Shown here one piece after another: positions 1 through 7,926 of a stretch of 28,467 bases of DNA. The notes beneath the pieces were generated by a model. That model was given only the letters and a program-made list of their open reading frames with translations. It searched no databases and was not told the DNA's origin. Made by a program: the position numbers and the translations under genes. The stretch is from positions 1 through 28,467 of IMG/VR virus record IMGVR_UViG_3300025131_000310, one strand, 5' to 3'. Numbering within the stretch: the stretch's first letter is position 1; each line of letters opens with the position of its first letter. The DNA is from a virus.

Positions 1-88
1 TGTAAAACACTACCTTTGATAAGTTTTCTCCTGAGTAGTATACTTGTTGGAGTGCTTATCTTATTTCTCGTTACTTTTGCAGATTGTA
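1..88. other. Short non-coding end of window downstream of nrdJ
   Basis: After the nrdJ stop codon the minus strand carries about 88 bases with no open frame I can assign. A purine-rich stretch reading caggagaaaac on the minus strand could be a ribosome binding site for a gene beginning past the window edge. I see no hairpin followed by a T-run, so there is no evidence for a terminator. Confidence 0.4.
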
Positions 89-2056
89 TCATATCTCGCA
101 ACTCCCAGATACACAAGCTAATTGTTGGCTACCTTCTGTCATATCTGTAGTTTCAAACTCGCTTATACCACCCCAATTAATATCTTTAGGCATAATCTTA
201 TTTAGTTCATTATATTCTTCTTTATTACATTCTTGATATGGTGCTTGTTTATATGAATGTTCTGAAAACGGTAAAAACGCTACACCAGATATTTTATTAA
301 AATGTTTCCATACCCATGCTCCAACATCTAGCCATTCTTTCTCCTTAACATTAATAGTTGTAGATGGATTATGGTCACAATAATGTTCTTTGTATATCAT
401 CCACAACTCTAATTGTTCTATTGCAGTTTTGTCTGTTCTAGTTATACAACCTTTAGGCGATTTAACAGGAAATTTAAATATTACTGTACTATCTGGTTTA
501 GTGTTATCATATTCATACGGAAAACCTTTACTTATCATAAACTGTGCTATTGGGTCTCTTTTACTTACCCTAACAGTTCTTATATAGTATTCTGAATGTC
601 TAGCATGTATACCAGAAGAAGAATTAACTAGCTGACTAACATTTCCAGAAGGTTTCACACAAGTTATTGCAGCAGCTTGGTTGATACCTATTTTCTTAGA
701 CCATTCTTTATTAACTTCTGTTGCGTAATCTCTTAACTCATTTAATAGTTTTATTAGTTTTTCTTTACCTTGTGAACCATTTGTTAAAGAGTTATCCATA
801 ATACCTGTCATTGATACACCAAGTAATGCCTCTTCTTTGCAGTTTTCAGACCATTTAGATGAAATATATTTAAAATCAGTTAATGATGCTTGAAATGTAC
901 CTAGTATAGTAGCAATTCTAATCTTTTCTTTTAACTCTTTTATTGTATCATTTGATCTAACTATAACTTCAGATAAATTACAACAAGATCTAGACCTTAA
1001 TAGTATTTCTGCACAAGGGTTCGTCAAATACTCTTCTTTTATAGATCTTCTTTCTTCTCCTGCTCTTTCATTTATATTTTTTATTGTTTCTATTGCTGAT
1101 TGTCTATTAAATATACCTCTTTCACCAGATTTAGAATTATGTAAAGCTAACCATTCTTCCATAAATACACCTATATCGGGTTTCTCTGTATAACAAACTG
1201 AATTATTAGATAGTGCAAGTTCTGGGTTTTCTAACCACCAATTACCATGTTTTGCGTGCCTCATTCTCATATCTGATAGATTACTTAATGATATTAGACT
1301 AGCCCTTCTAACACCACCAACTACTACAACATCTGCTATCTTACAAAATAACTTATGTACTTCAAATGATGTTAATTTCCTACCAGTAGAGTCTTTAAAT
1401 ATCTGTATAGTAAATCTAAATAGTTCATCTAAAGGTACAGGACCGCTAGACCTTCCACCAAAGGTTTTTAGTCTTGCTCCTGCTGGTCTTATATGAGACA
1501 TATCCCATTTTGGTACTTGTCCAGCTAATAACAATGAAATAAGCTCTTTGTAGGCTTTAGCCCAACCACCTTTTGAGTCTGCAACTACTATTGTTGTATT
1601 TGTATCATTAAATTCTTCTGCTATTGTAGGTAATTTCTGTACAAATTGTCTTTCTACACTAAACCCAACACCAACACCATTCAACAATACATATAACATC
1701 TCATCAAAACATCTTATTTTATCTGCTGAAATTGCTGAACAATTAAAATTTGCTAAATTATCTCTTTTTAAAGCTTCTCCTGCTGTCATTAAAGCTCTCA
1801 TAGATCCTACTACTTCCAGGTTTAATATAGCATCTTTTATTTCATTATGTATATTTTTAGGTAGTTTATAATTCTGTTTTTCTTCTAGGTGTTCAGAAAA
1901 GAAGTCCATATATCTGGTAACTGTTTCATACCAAAATTCCCTTCTACCTTTATCTTCTAACCATCTTGAATAACGTGATAGATGAATAAATGACTGGTAC
2001 AATGTAGGTAATTCCTTTGTATCTCCATCTGTCTGCTTTTCATCGGTTTTATTCAT
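89..2056 (-). CDS. nrdJ: Adenosylcobalamin-dependent (class II, monomeric) ribonucleotide reductase
   Basis: The 655-aa protein reduces ribonucleotides to deoxyribonucleotides using coenzyme B12, supplying dNTPs for phage replication. It matches the Lactobacillus leichmannii-type monomeric triphosphate reductase, which is somewhat longer (about 740 aa). Visible landmarks are Cys106 in NFNCSAIS (first active-site cysteine), NPCAEI with Asn346, Cys348 (thiyl radical position) and Glu350, and Cys359 in CCNLSEV eleven residues later, the partner cysteine. The C-terminus ends CVSGSCEI, giving the CX4C pair Cys648/Cys653 that re-reduces the active site. All catalytic residues are therefore present. 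The ATG start overlaps the preceding small gene by 8 bases and has an AAAGG upstream. No NrdA/NrdB-type genes are visible. Substrate level (NTP rather than NDP) is inferred from the monomeric type. Confidence 0.93.
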   Translation of the reverse strand: MNKTDEKQTDGDTKELPTLYQSFIHLSRYSRWLEDKGRREFWYETVTRYMDFFSEHLEEKQNYKLPKNIHNEIKDAILNLEVVGSMRALMTAGEALKRDNLANFNCSAISADKIRCFDEMLYVLLNGVGVGFSVERQFVQKLPTIAEEFNDTNTTIVVADSKGGWAKAYKELISLLLAGQVPKWDMSHIRPAGARLKTFGGRSSGPVPLDELFRFTIQIFKDSTGRKLTSFEVHKLFCKIADVVVVGGVRRASLISLSNLSDMRMRHAKHGNWWLENPELALSNNSVCYTEKPDIGVFMEEWLALHNSKSGERGIFNRQSAIETIKNINERAGEERRSIKEEYLTNPCAEILLRSRSCCNLSEVIVRSNDTIKELKEKIRIATILGTFQASLTDFKYISSKWSENCKEEALLGVSMTGIMDNSLTNGSQGKEKLIKLLNELRDYATEVNKEWSKKIGINQAAAITCVKPSGNVSQLVNSSSGIHARHSEYYIRTVRVSKRDPIAQFMISKGFPYEYDNTKPDSTVIFKFPVKSPKGCITRTDKTAIEQLELWMIYKEHYCDHNPSTTINVKEKEWLDVGAWVWKHFNKISGVAFLPFSEHSYKQAPYQECNKEEYNELNKIMPKDINWGGISEFETTDMTEGSQQLACVSGSCEI

Positions 2057-2279
2057 TCATTACCTTTCTTTTATATACATGATTAAAAATTCTACGGCAA
2101 ATGTAACCTCTTACGAAACTAATTGATGTGAAAATTAAAGATATTAACATACTATCATGTAATGTTATTTCTGTCAAATTAAATAACGGTAGTATGTGTA
2201 ATATTAATATTTGTGCTATTAAAAACCCTGTAAATACATTAGTTGCAGACTCTATAAACGATAATTTTTTACTTTGCAA
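2049..2279 (-). CDS. Small two-helix membrane protein, DUF7220-like
   Basis: This 76-aa protein has two hydrophobic segments (about residues 15-36 and 43-60) and a basic tail (RRIFNHVYKRK), so it is probably an inner-membrane hairpin. The opening SFIESATNVFTGF followed by a second helix and an Arg-rich end resembles DUF7220, a family of small phage and bacterial proteins of unknown function. The start is a TTG at 2279, chosen because the family-like N-terminus begins there and no in-frame ATG lies upstream; the ribosome binding site is weak. It overlaps nrdJ by 8 bases and the preceding mini-ORF by 11, suggesting translational coupling. No function is assigned. Confidence 0.7.
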   Translation of the reverse strand: MQSKKLSFIESATNVFTGFLIAQILILHILPLFNLTEITLHDSMLISLIFTSISFVRGYICRRIFNHVYKRKVMNE

Positions 2280-2358
2280 ATATAGATATTACCTTATAAA
2301 TTATACTAAATGATATTATAGCTGACAATACATATAATAAACAACCTAATTTTCTCAT
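2269..2358 (-). CDS. Putative 29-aa membrane peptide
   Basis: A 29-codon frame fills the apparent gap between the 81-aa gene and the DUF7220-like gene. It starts with an ATG that overlaps the upstream stop codon as ATGA and ends 11 bases inside the next gene. After MRKLGC the product is almost entirely hydrophobic (LLYVLSAIISFSIIYKVISIF), one membrane span. The Cys close to the N-terminus could make it lipoprotein-like, but there is no clear lipobox. Junctions of this kind are typical of real genes in this window. Its small size leaves real doubt, and no function can be given. Confidence 0.42.
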   Translation of the reverse strand: MRKLGCLLYVLSAIISFSIIYKVISIFAK

Positions 2359-2600
2359 AAATCTTCACCAAAATCAAATTCTTCTTCTATTTTAAAGTTA
2401 TCAGTATTCCATCTAATGATAGAATAATTAATATTATCTTTAAAAGATTCTTCTTTTAAAACTTTATCTATTGCTTGTCTAGCTCTGTATAATAGAGGAT
2501 AACCAGTTGTTACCTTATTAGCATTATACCCTATATGTATGTTTATCATAATCTGACACTCTGATGTATCTTCAGATTTATTTTGTTTTATATCACTCAT
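2355..2600 (-). CDS. Hypothetical protein, 81 aa
   Basis: I do not recognise this family. The protein has a polar N-terminus, a central segment with mixed hydrophobic and basic residues (YPLLYRARQAIDKVLKEE) and a strongly acidic end (EEEFDFGEDL). No membrane span, cysteine pair or catalytic motif is visible. It begins three bases after the metallophosphoesterase stop and overlaps the next mini-ORF as ATGA, so it is cotranscribed with the nucleotide-metabolism genes. Confidence 0.65.
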   Translation of the reverse strand: MSDIKQNKSEDTSECQIMINIHIGYNANKVTTGYPLLYRARQAIDKVLKEESFKDNINYSIIRWNTDNFKIEEEFDFGEDL

Positions 2601-2603
2601 AGT

Positions 2604-3281
2604 TTATAACTTCATACGGAATATTTGTGGACTTTCACCTTTAAATACAACTCCACAAGATACTATTGGTTTGAACTTTGAATCCTTACCATATGCAAAT
2701 GCCAAAGCTGAATTATCAACACCGCTACCTACATTCATACCAAATATACAATCTCTAGGACTAGCGGTATAAGCTATACCAGCAAAACCATGACAATGTC
2801 CCATAACTGTACTCATTCTATTTGCTAGTGCTAAATTCAAATGAGCTAACTTACCACTATTACCAGTTCCATGCTTATATAGTACATCATCTATTATAAC
2901 TTCAAAACAATCTTTCCATCCTTTAGGTAGCTTCCACATATCTCTAAAAGGGTAAAAACATCTTTTGGGTAATCCTGCTGTTCTACCTTTTCTGTCGACT
3001 AAATTATCGTGATTTCCTTTAGTTAGTGTTAGTTTAGGAAATGCTTTAAACCATTCCTTTAATACTATATCTACCTTATCCATTTCATCTGAAGCTGAAG
3101 ATAAGTTTGGATCTGACTCATGATAGGATATAGCATGACCATCGCTGAGGTCGCCTATATGGACAACCTTATTACAATTATTCTCTTTCTTTATCCTTAA
3201 ACAGAAATCTAGATACCCTTCCTGTTCGAACGGAAAGTGTGTATCACCTATTACTAATACGTTATCTTTTTGTTTTCCCAT
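2604..3281 (-). CDS. Calcineurin-like metallophosphoesterase
   Basis: The 225-aa protein carries the ordered metal-binding motifs of the calcineurin-like phosphoesterase superfamily: GDTH (residues 12-15), GDLSD (43-47), GNHD (89-92) and GHCH (161-164), with an additional KHG near 136-138. These hold a two-metal centre that hydrolyses phosphoester bonds. The substrate cannot be read from the sequence; small phage members could act on nucleotides, nucleic acids or phosphoproteins. There is no signal peptide, so it is cytoplasmic. It follows the zinc-ribbon gene by one base and precedes the 81-aa gene, in the same run as nrdJ, which makes a role in DNA or nucleotide metabolism the better guess. 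Confidence 0.88.
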   Translation of the reverse strand: MGKQKDNVLVIGDTHFPFEQEGYLDFCLRIKKENNCNKVVHIGDLSDGHAISYHESDPNLSSASDEMDKVDIVLKEWFKAFPKLTLTKGNHDNLVDRKGRTAGLPKRCFYPFRDMWKLPKGWKDCFEVIIDDVLYKHGTGNSGKLAHLNLALANRMSTVMGHCHGFAGIAYTASPRDCIFGMNVGSGVDNSALAFAYGKDSKFKPIVSCGVVFKGESPQIFRMKL

Positions 3282-3282
3282 T

Positions 3283-3627
3283 TTATATTTCTGGATTTTT
3301 ATAAATATGTATAATAGTTATGCTTTCTATCGCTATATTACATGTATTACATATCCTATTATGGTTACCTTCTGAATTAAAATCTTCACCACATATAATA
3401 CATTTTCGTACCTTTTTTATTAAACGACTATTTACTCTTAATAGATACTTTTCAATAAGTTTACTTTCATTTATTTTTCTTATTCTTATTGAATTTCTGT
3501 TGTTGATACGTATTCTTTCTCTTTTACATTCCTCATGTAGATATTTTTCATTACCAAAATTTTTAATTCCTAACTTATTACAATGTTTACATATACCTGT
3601 GTATTTTTTCCATTTTTTATCTTTCAA
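3283..3627 (-). CDS. Small protein with two zinc ribbons
   Basis: This 114-aa basic protein has an N-terminal CKHC paired with a later HEEC (residues about 13-34), a long Arg/Lys/Ile-rich linker that is probably helical, and a C-terminal CIICG...CNTC pair (about 87-106). The layout suggests two zinc-binding knuckles separated by a positively charged helix, compatible with nucleic-acid or protein binding. The only available start is TTG at 3627, with a weak purine-rich site upstream, so the N-terminus is uncertain. It is the first gene after the palindrome-rich gap and probably the first gene of the nrdJ transcription unit. No function is assigned. Confidence 0.62.
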   Translation of the reverse strand: MKDKKWKKYTGICKHCNKLGIKNFGNEKYLHEECKRERIRINNRNSIRIRKINESKLIEKYLLRVNSRLIKKVRKCIICGEDFNSEGNHNRICNTCNIAIESITIIHIYKNPEI

Positions 3628-3653
3628 TAACTAGATACTTTCTATTAAATAAA

Positions 3654-3743
3654 TTGGTGGGGGTGGCTATCAAGGTCATTCTTAGTATATGTCAAATTAA
3701 AATTAATTTGAGTTAAAATTGTTTACCCTAGCCACCCCACCAA
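3654..3743 (-). terminator. GC-rich long inverted repeat in the intergenic gap, possible terminator or structured RNA
   Basis: On the plus strand, ttggtgggggtggcta (3654-3669) is matched by tagccaccccaccaa (3729-3743), its reverse complement apart from one extra G. The loop of 59 bases contains a second perfect hairpin, tcaaatta/taatttga with a four-base loop (3692-3711). In minus-strand RNA the outer stem is followed by tttatttaat. Such a GC-rich paired element is striking in AT-rich surroundings. It sits after the accessory operon and before the nrdJ unit, so termination, RNA processing or regulation are all possible. The loop is longer than in a classical intrinsic terminator. Confidence 0.5.
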
Positions 3744-3821
3744 ATAGATTGACATTTACTATATATATATACAACAAATATATTTAGTAATAGATATATA
3801 AAATATAGCGTAAATTGTTTA

Positions 3822-3863
3822 TTTATAACAACTTATGTTATAAATAGTACATATACTATTTAT
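3822..3863. repeat. Two overlapping perfect AT-rich palindromes
   Basis: tttataac (3822-3829) pairs with gttataaa (3837-3844), and ataaatagta (3840-3849) pairs with tactatttat (3854-3863). The arms overlap at 3840-3844, so in RNA the two hairpins exclude each other. A further self-complementary stretch, agtatatatatact, lies at 3882-3895 over the stop codon of the preceding gene. Together with the GC-rich inverted repeat these account for most of the 266-base non-coding gap at 3628-3893. They may be operators, an origin-like element or an attenuator; AT-rich sequence also produces palindromes by chance. Confidence 0.4.
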
Positions 3864-3893
3864 TATAGAAACATTATAATAAGTATATATATA

Positions 3894-4097
3894 CTAGCAA
3901 GGTTTTTTTAAATAAAAATACTTTTTTATTTGTTCTTCTGGTATATAATCAGGAACATTTTTCATACAATTATCACATATCATACAGTTTTCTACTATAT
4001 GATAATTGTTAATATCAGATGGTTTATCACATATAACACAAATACATTGTACACCATTAATTTCTTTCATTTTCCCAGTATATATTGAAGCACACAT
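3894..4097 (-). CDS. Small Cys-rich putative zinc-binding protein, last gene of the accessory operon
   Basis: The 67-aa product has CICVIC near residues 18-23 and CMICDNC near 38-44, enough cysteines for one zinc ribbon, followed by a charged and aromatic tail ending in KKPC. I prefer the ATG at 4097, which shares a base with the stop codon of the radical SAM gene (TAATG), over a TTG at 4109 that would add four residues. The same coupling occurs elsewhere in this operon. Function is unknown; it could be a chaperone or partner of the neighbouring radical SAM protein, or an independent regulator. Confidence 0.6.
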   Translation of the reverse strand: MCASIYTGKMKEINGVQCICVICDKPSDINNYHIVENCMICDNCMKNVPDYIPEEQIKKYFYLKKPC

Positions 4098-4981
4098 TAG
4101 ATATCCCAACTAGGTAATTTTATATCTTTTTTAATAATATCAACTGAACATGAACCCATTTCAAGAAAACGATTAGTTTTTAATTTAACATCACAAGGAT
4201 TACATTCACCATAATTATAACAATCTCTATAACAAATGTCTATTTTAAAATTATCATCAAAAATAGAGCTTATTGAGTGTTCATTTAAATACAAATCTCT
4301 ATGACACTTATAAATATTACCTTCAGGACCTATAATCAGTTCACTTGTTTTACATGAAACCTTTGTATCTTGTTTGCCTTTAATACTATCTGGATATTTG
4401 AAGTGTCCAAATAAATGTCTATTATAGTAACCTAAATAGTCTTTAATAAAGAAATATATCTTAGCATTTCTACATTCTTCAGCTAATTTAAGGTTATATT
4501 CAGTATTCTGTGGAAAATTAATAGAAAATATACCTACATTAAAACCAAAACTTTGTAATACAGATGCCTTTAATACTGTATCTTCAATACCCATAAATTT
4601 TGGATGGAAACTAATTCTTATTGATTTATAACCTTTTATATCATGAGAAAACATATTCTCTGGTTGTACATTCTTTATAAAATCAGTTAAATCAAAATCT
4701 AAATTAGTAAGTAAATCTATAGGGTGATTTAATTCTTTTAATAGGTTATAAAATTCTTTATATAATGTCGGCTCACCACCACCTATTGTAATAGGTATAT
4801 TTTTAGGTATATCTAGTCTATTTAAGAACTTTAACCAGTCTTTTGATGGTATTTCTGTTCTTGATTTTATTAAATTACTTGATCTACCATTAATACAGTA
4901 AGAACAATTTAACTGGCACCTTAAAGTTAAGAAAACTGGTATGTATGTTAAATTATCAGGCACAGATATTTTATGTAACAT
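4097..4981 (-). CDS. Radical SAM protein with C-terminal SPASM-like cysteines
   Basis: This 294-aa enzyme has the canonical radical SAM cluster motif CX3CX2C (Cys22, Cys26, Cys29 in RCQLNCSYC) and a GGGEPT motif (about residues 67-72) that contacts the amino group of S-adenosylmethionine. A one-electron cleavage of SAM would generate the 5'-deoxyadenosyl radical. The C-terminal third holds many cysteines (CKTSELIIGPEGNIYKCHRD, then CYRDC, YGECNPC and a final GSC), a pattern like SPASM or twitch domains that bind auxiliary iron-sulfur clusters. The substrate is unknown: SPASM enzymes modify peptides, proteins or carbohydrates. Its start lies inside the 58-aa zinc-ribbon gene and its stop overlaps the last operon gene, so it is cotranscribed with the thiamine-diphosphate enzyme and glycosyltransferase. 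Confidence 0.9.
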   Translation of the reverse strand: MLHKISVPDNLTYIPVFLTLRCQLNCSYCINGRSSNLIKSRTEIPSKDWLKFLNRLDIPKNIPITIGGGEPTLYKEFYNLLKELNHPIDLLTNLDFDLTDFIKNVQPENMFSHDIKGYKSIRISFHPKFMGIEDTVLKASVLQSFGFNVGIFSINFPQNTEYNLKLAEECRNAKIYFFIKDYLGYYNRHLFGHFKYPDSIKGKQDTKVSCKTSELIIGPEGNIYKCHRDLYLNEHSISSIFDDNFKIDICYRDCYNYGECNPCDVKLKTNRFLEMGSCSVDIIKKDIKLPSWDI

Positions 4982-5147
4982 AAAAATTTTTGCCTTCCCT
5001 TATTCTACGATCACAAGTAACACAAACTTTAACCTCAACACCTATACAAGTAGTACCTATAAATACAGGCGGTTTATCTAAAGACTCATATACTTTATCA
5101 CAAATAGAACATTTCCACGGATACCTTTTAATTTTTTTATTTTTCAT
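4971..5147 (-). CDS. 58-aa zinc-ribbon protein in an apparent gap
   Basis: An ATG at 5147 opens a 58-codon frame that overlaps the SEC-C gene by 11 bases and the radical SAM gene by 11 bases. The product is basic (MKNKKIKRYPWK) and has two CXXC knuckles, CSIC (residues 13-16) and CVTC (42-45), separated by a hydrophobic loop, plus Cys34. That is a classical small zinc ribbon, which argues strongly for a real gene despite its size. Neither function nor family is recognised. Confidence 0.68.
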   Translation of the reverse strand: MKNKKIKRYPWKCSICDKVYESLDKPPVFIGTTCIGVEVKVCVTCDRRIREGKNFYVT

Positions 5148-5391
5148 TATTAGATTTTATGTGTTCGCTATCTAACTTATTCAAATCACACATTAATTCA
5201 TTTAATCTTTCAGTTTTTTCTTCATGTTCTGGTAAACAACAATTTTTAAATTTAATACCAGAACCACAATAACACATATTATTTCTACCTGTTTTAGACT
5301 CTAAATTAACAACTTTATAAAGTAAATTAATTTGGAATACTGTTTCTTTACGAAGTTCTTGTTTATCTTTATCTATTTCATATAGACTCAT
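5137..5391 (-). CDS. SEC-C motif protein
   Basis: The 84-aa protein contains CYCGSGIKFKNCC (about residues 40-52), an excellent match to the SEC-C zinc-binding motif first known from the SecA C-terminus, where it binds SecB and ribosomes. Here it is flanked by charged helical sequence. Free-standing SEC-C proteins occur in many bacteria and phages, mostly of unknown role; a metal-dependent protein-protein contact is the likely function. Its ATG overlaps the stop of the glycosyltransferase gene as ATGA, and its end overlaps the 58-aa zinc-ribbon gene, placing it firmly in the accessory operon. Confidence 0.82.
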   Translation of the reverse strand: MSLYEIDKDKQELRKETVFQINLLYKVVNLESKTGRNNMCYCGSGIKFKNCCLPEHEEKTERLNELMCDLNKLDSEHIKSNNEK

Positions 5392-6182
5392 TTTAATACT
5401 CCCATAGTGTTAATAATACTCTCGTTACTAGGAACTTCAAAAAACAAATTTAACTTATCTTGGTTTTCTGCTAAATGCCTATCTTTCCACATAAAATTAT
5501 ATAACCATAATACACAAGTATCAATATTACCTGCATAATGTGCAACCATAAAAGGCCAAGATGCTATACCTATATAACCTTTACTGTTTAATATTAAAGG
5601 TATACAATGAAAAAATGTATCTCTATCTGTATAGGCTGATATAACGTCATCTGTACCCCAATCTATAAACTCTTCTTCGCCACCAATAACTATTGGACTA
5701 CCACCAAATTTTTTAATATCTTTAAATAGTAGTTTCCACCAATCTTCTTTAGGACTTCTAACATATTTCTCATCTTTCGACCAAGAACTACCACCTAAAG
5801 TATATGGGTATATAACTATAGGATTATGTACACCTTCTAATATATCTAAAGACCATTTAATGTCTTTATTATCATAAGGAAACTTATAATCTTTTTGAAT
5901 AGGATAAGGTAATGGTGAATCATCTTCTCTCCAATCTACAAATTTTTTATAACCTTCCCCGTATGCTGGTAATCTATTAATATAAACTTTATCTATAATA
6001 GGTGAACGTTCTAGAAGCTCTACAATCATATAAGTAACACCTATATATGTATTTAACAAATACACATCAGCTTTATCTACATTTTCTTTATTTAATAAAG
6101 ATTGTAAACGTGCTACATATGTTACACTATCTCCTAGACCACCACTAATTATTAAAGCAATTTTATTCTTATCGCCTCTCAT
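5388..6182 (-). CDS. GT9-like (heptosyltransferase-fold) glycosyltransferase
   Basis: This 264-aa protein resembles ADP-heptose:LPS heptosyltransferases (GT-B fold). The N-terminus reads ALIISGGLGDSVTYVARLQS, like the glycine-rich GD loop that opens GT9 enzymes. The second half has VIYPYTLGGSSWS, a GSPIVIGGEEE strand-turn and YIGIASWPFMVAHYAG, which aligns with the GT9 donor-binding region where a Ser/Gly-rich segment precedes AHxAxA. It is shorter than cellular heptosyltransferases (about 320-350 aa). Donor and acceptor are unknown. It starts on the stop of the thiamine-diphosphate enzyme gene (TAATG), so the two products are probably made together. Expected role: transfer of a sugar onto a glycan, virion protein or other acceptor. 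Confidence 0.72.
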   Translation of the reverse strand: MRGDKNKIALIISGGLGDSVTYVARLQSLLNKENVDKADVYLLNTYIGVTYMIVELLERSPIIDKVYINRLPAYGEGYKKFVDWREDDSPLPYPIQKDYKFPYDNKDIKWSLDILEGVHNPIVIYPYTLGGSSWSKDEKYVRSPKEDWWKLLFKDIKKFGGSPIVIGGEEEFIDWGTDDVISAYTDRDTFFHCIPLILNSKGYIGIASWPFMVAHYAGNIDTCVLWLYNFMWKDRHLAENQDKLNLFFEVPSNESIINTMGVLK

Positions 6183-7924
6183 TAATTCTCCATTATCTTT
6201 TTAATTTCATCTCTTGCTAATAAAGGTGCCATATCTTCTATTGGTTTTCCAAACACTAATTTTGGTAGTATTTGTTCACAAGGTTTTATTTTAATATTAC
6301 AAAGTATAGGTCCATCATAGTCTAAAACATAATCAATAAAACAAATTTCACTATGACCATCAATCTCTATAACACGAAAACCGTAAGCTATAGCTACTCT
6401 AACAATATCAGGAAACCCTAGACCACCACTTGAATCAGATGCAGTATATTTAGAATTTAACCAAGTATCTTGCTGGAGTTTTATCATACCATACTCGTTA
6501 TTGTTCATCACGAATATTTTTATAGGTAAAGAATTATGGATTACTGTTTCTAATTCCTGTATATTCATACTCATACCACCATCACCTGTAATACATATTA
6601 CTCTATTATTATGATTAACATATTGAGTACCTATACTGGCAGGTAGAGCATACCCCATAGGTGAATGGTTAAATGCACTAAATAATTTTTGTTTATGTCT
6701 CATTTTATATGCTTGCATAGTCCAAGTAAGAGTAGCACCAGTGTCTGTAATTATGGTATCATTATCTTTGGTTCTCTTAGAAAGTTCGTTCATAAAAACA
6801 TAAGGATTAACACTATCTTTCCTATCATAATACTCTAATAAACATATTGGGTATTTCTCTTTCCAAACTAAAATTTTATTTTTCCAATTACTTAAATCTT
6901 TAGTTTTAATTTTATACGTATTTATATTAGGTAAAAATTCTTTTAGATCACAACAAATTTTTAAATCTATTTCCACACCATTATTTTTATTCATCTCATT
7001 GTGATCTATATTTATAGATATTTTCTTAGATTTTGGTGAAAATTCTGAAGGATTGCTACCAGTTTGGTGTGTATCTAGTCTGGAACCGAAGTTTATGATT
7101 AAATCAGCGTTCTGTACTGCAAAATTACCATACCTATTAGAAGATACACCAAAACCACCTATAAGATTTGGTGTATCTTCATGAAATAAATCAACTGTAG
7201 CCCATGTAGTAACAAAAGGAATACCTGAATTTTTTAAAAACTTACACATTTCTTCTTCTGTGTGGCTAATCTTTACACCACCACCTATTATTGCAACAGG
7301 TCTTTCAGATTTAGAAATCAAACTTAACATATCATAAGTATTACTTCTTAAAAATGTAAAATCAGAAATGTCTTTTGCTATAAATGATTTTAATTCAGAA
7401 GGGTTACCTATATCAACTCTTTGTAGATCATCTGGTATATCTAATACCACAGGTCCAGGATTACCTGAATTTGCTGTATGTATTAGTTTATCTAGTTCAT
7501 ACTTAATAGAATAAGGGTCTTTTAATAAAACAGCATATTTAGTAATAGGTTCTACAATATTTACAACATCCATTTCTTGGAAACCTAATTGTCTTACTTT
7601 TCTACCATTTTTAAGATGATTAGTTGGAGGTGCTCCTACAATGTATAATACTGGTATGGAATCAAAATAAGCACAAGCAATACCTTGTATTAGGTTAACC
7701 ATACCAGGTCCACTTGTAGCAATAGCAACACCTAATTTGCCAGATACTCTGGAATAGGCTTCTGCTGCTATAGCTGCTCCTTGCTCATTTTGACAAGGTA
7801 TTTCGGTTATACTTTTATTATTAGCTATGCTGTCTAATAAACCTACAACAGTACCACCGTTACCACAAAAAACATGTTTAGTATACTCTTTTAAATATTC
7901 TGCTATATAATCAGAAACTTTCAT
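6182..7924 (-). CDS. Thiamine-diphosphate-dependent enzyme, acetolactate synthase superfamily
   Basis: At 580 aa this is a full-length member of the large acetolactate synthase/pyruvate decarboxylase superfamily with three domains: PYR (about 1-170), central (about 190-345) and PP (about 370-560). Glu47 in QNEQGAA is the conserved glutamate that activates the cofactor. GDGG (about 447-450) and NNNE about 27 residues on form the GDG-X-NN motif that binds Mg2+ and thiamine diphosphate. SGPG and RQLGFQEMDVV segments are also family-typical. Such enzymes decarboxylate 2-oxo acids and join the acyl unit to an acceptor. Biosynthetic acetolactate synthase is possible, but neither other branched-chain amino acid genes nor a regulatory subunit is present. 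Homologues in surface-polysaccharide clusters (for example YerE, which makes branched sugars) fit the neighbouring glycosyltransferase better. Confidence 0.9.
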   Translation of the reverse strand: MKVSDYIAEYLKEYTKHVFCGNGGTVVGLLDSIANNKSITEIPCQNEQGAAIAAEAYSRVSGKLGVAIATSGPGMVNLIQGIACAYFDSIPVLYIVGAPPTNHLKNGRKVRQLGFQEMDVVNIVEPITKYAVLLKDPYSIKYELDKLIHTANSGNPGPVVLDIPDDLQRVDIGNPSELKSFIAKDISDFTFLRSNTYDMLSLISKSERPVAIIGGGVKISHTEEEMCKFLKNSGIPFVTTWATVDLFHEDTPNLIGGFGVSSNRYGNFAVQNADLIINFGSRLDTHQTGSNPSEFSPKSKKISINIDHNEMNKNNGVEIDLKICCDLKEFLPNINTYKIKTKDLSNWKNKILVWKEKYPICLLEYYDRKDSVNPYVFMNELSKRTKDNDTIITDTGATLTWTMQAYKMRHKQKLFSAFNHSPMGYALPASIGTQYVNHNNRVICITGDGGMSMNIQELETVIHNSLPIKIFVMNNNEYGMIKLQQDTWLNSKYTASDSSGGLGFPDIVRVAIAYGFRVIEIDGHSEICFIDYVLDYDGPILCNIKIKPCEQILPKLVFGKPIEDMAPLLARDEIKKIMEN

Positions 7925-7926
7925 AT

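Noticed and set aside
2128-2313. Plus-strand 61-aa frame opposite the small membrane protein gene
   Set aside because: It is antisense to a minus-strand gene with family-like sequence and coupled overlaps, and has no recognisable features.
3690-3720. Inverted partial match to the 17-bp repeat at the promoter, as possible ends of an inserted cassette
   Set aside because: The similarity is short, AT-only in character and imperfect; there is no target-site duplication or transposase/recombinase gene.
3749-3777. Plus-strand TTGACA as a divergent promoter
   Set aside because: No acceptable -10 box lies at 16-18 bases, and there is no plus-strand gene to serve.
6182-7924. Housekeeping acetolactate synthase (ilvB) as gene name
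   Set aside because: Superfamily is clear but substrate is not; neither a regulatory subunit nor other branched-chain amino acid genes accompany it, so no symbol is given.
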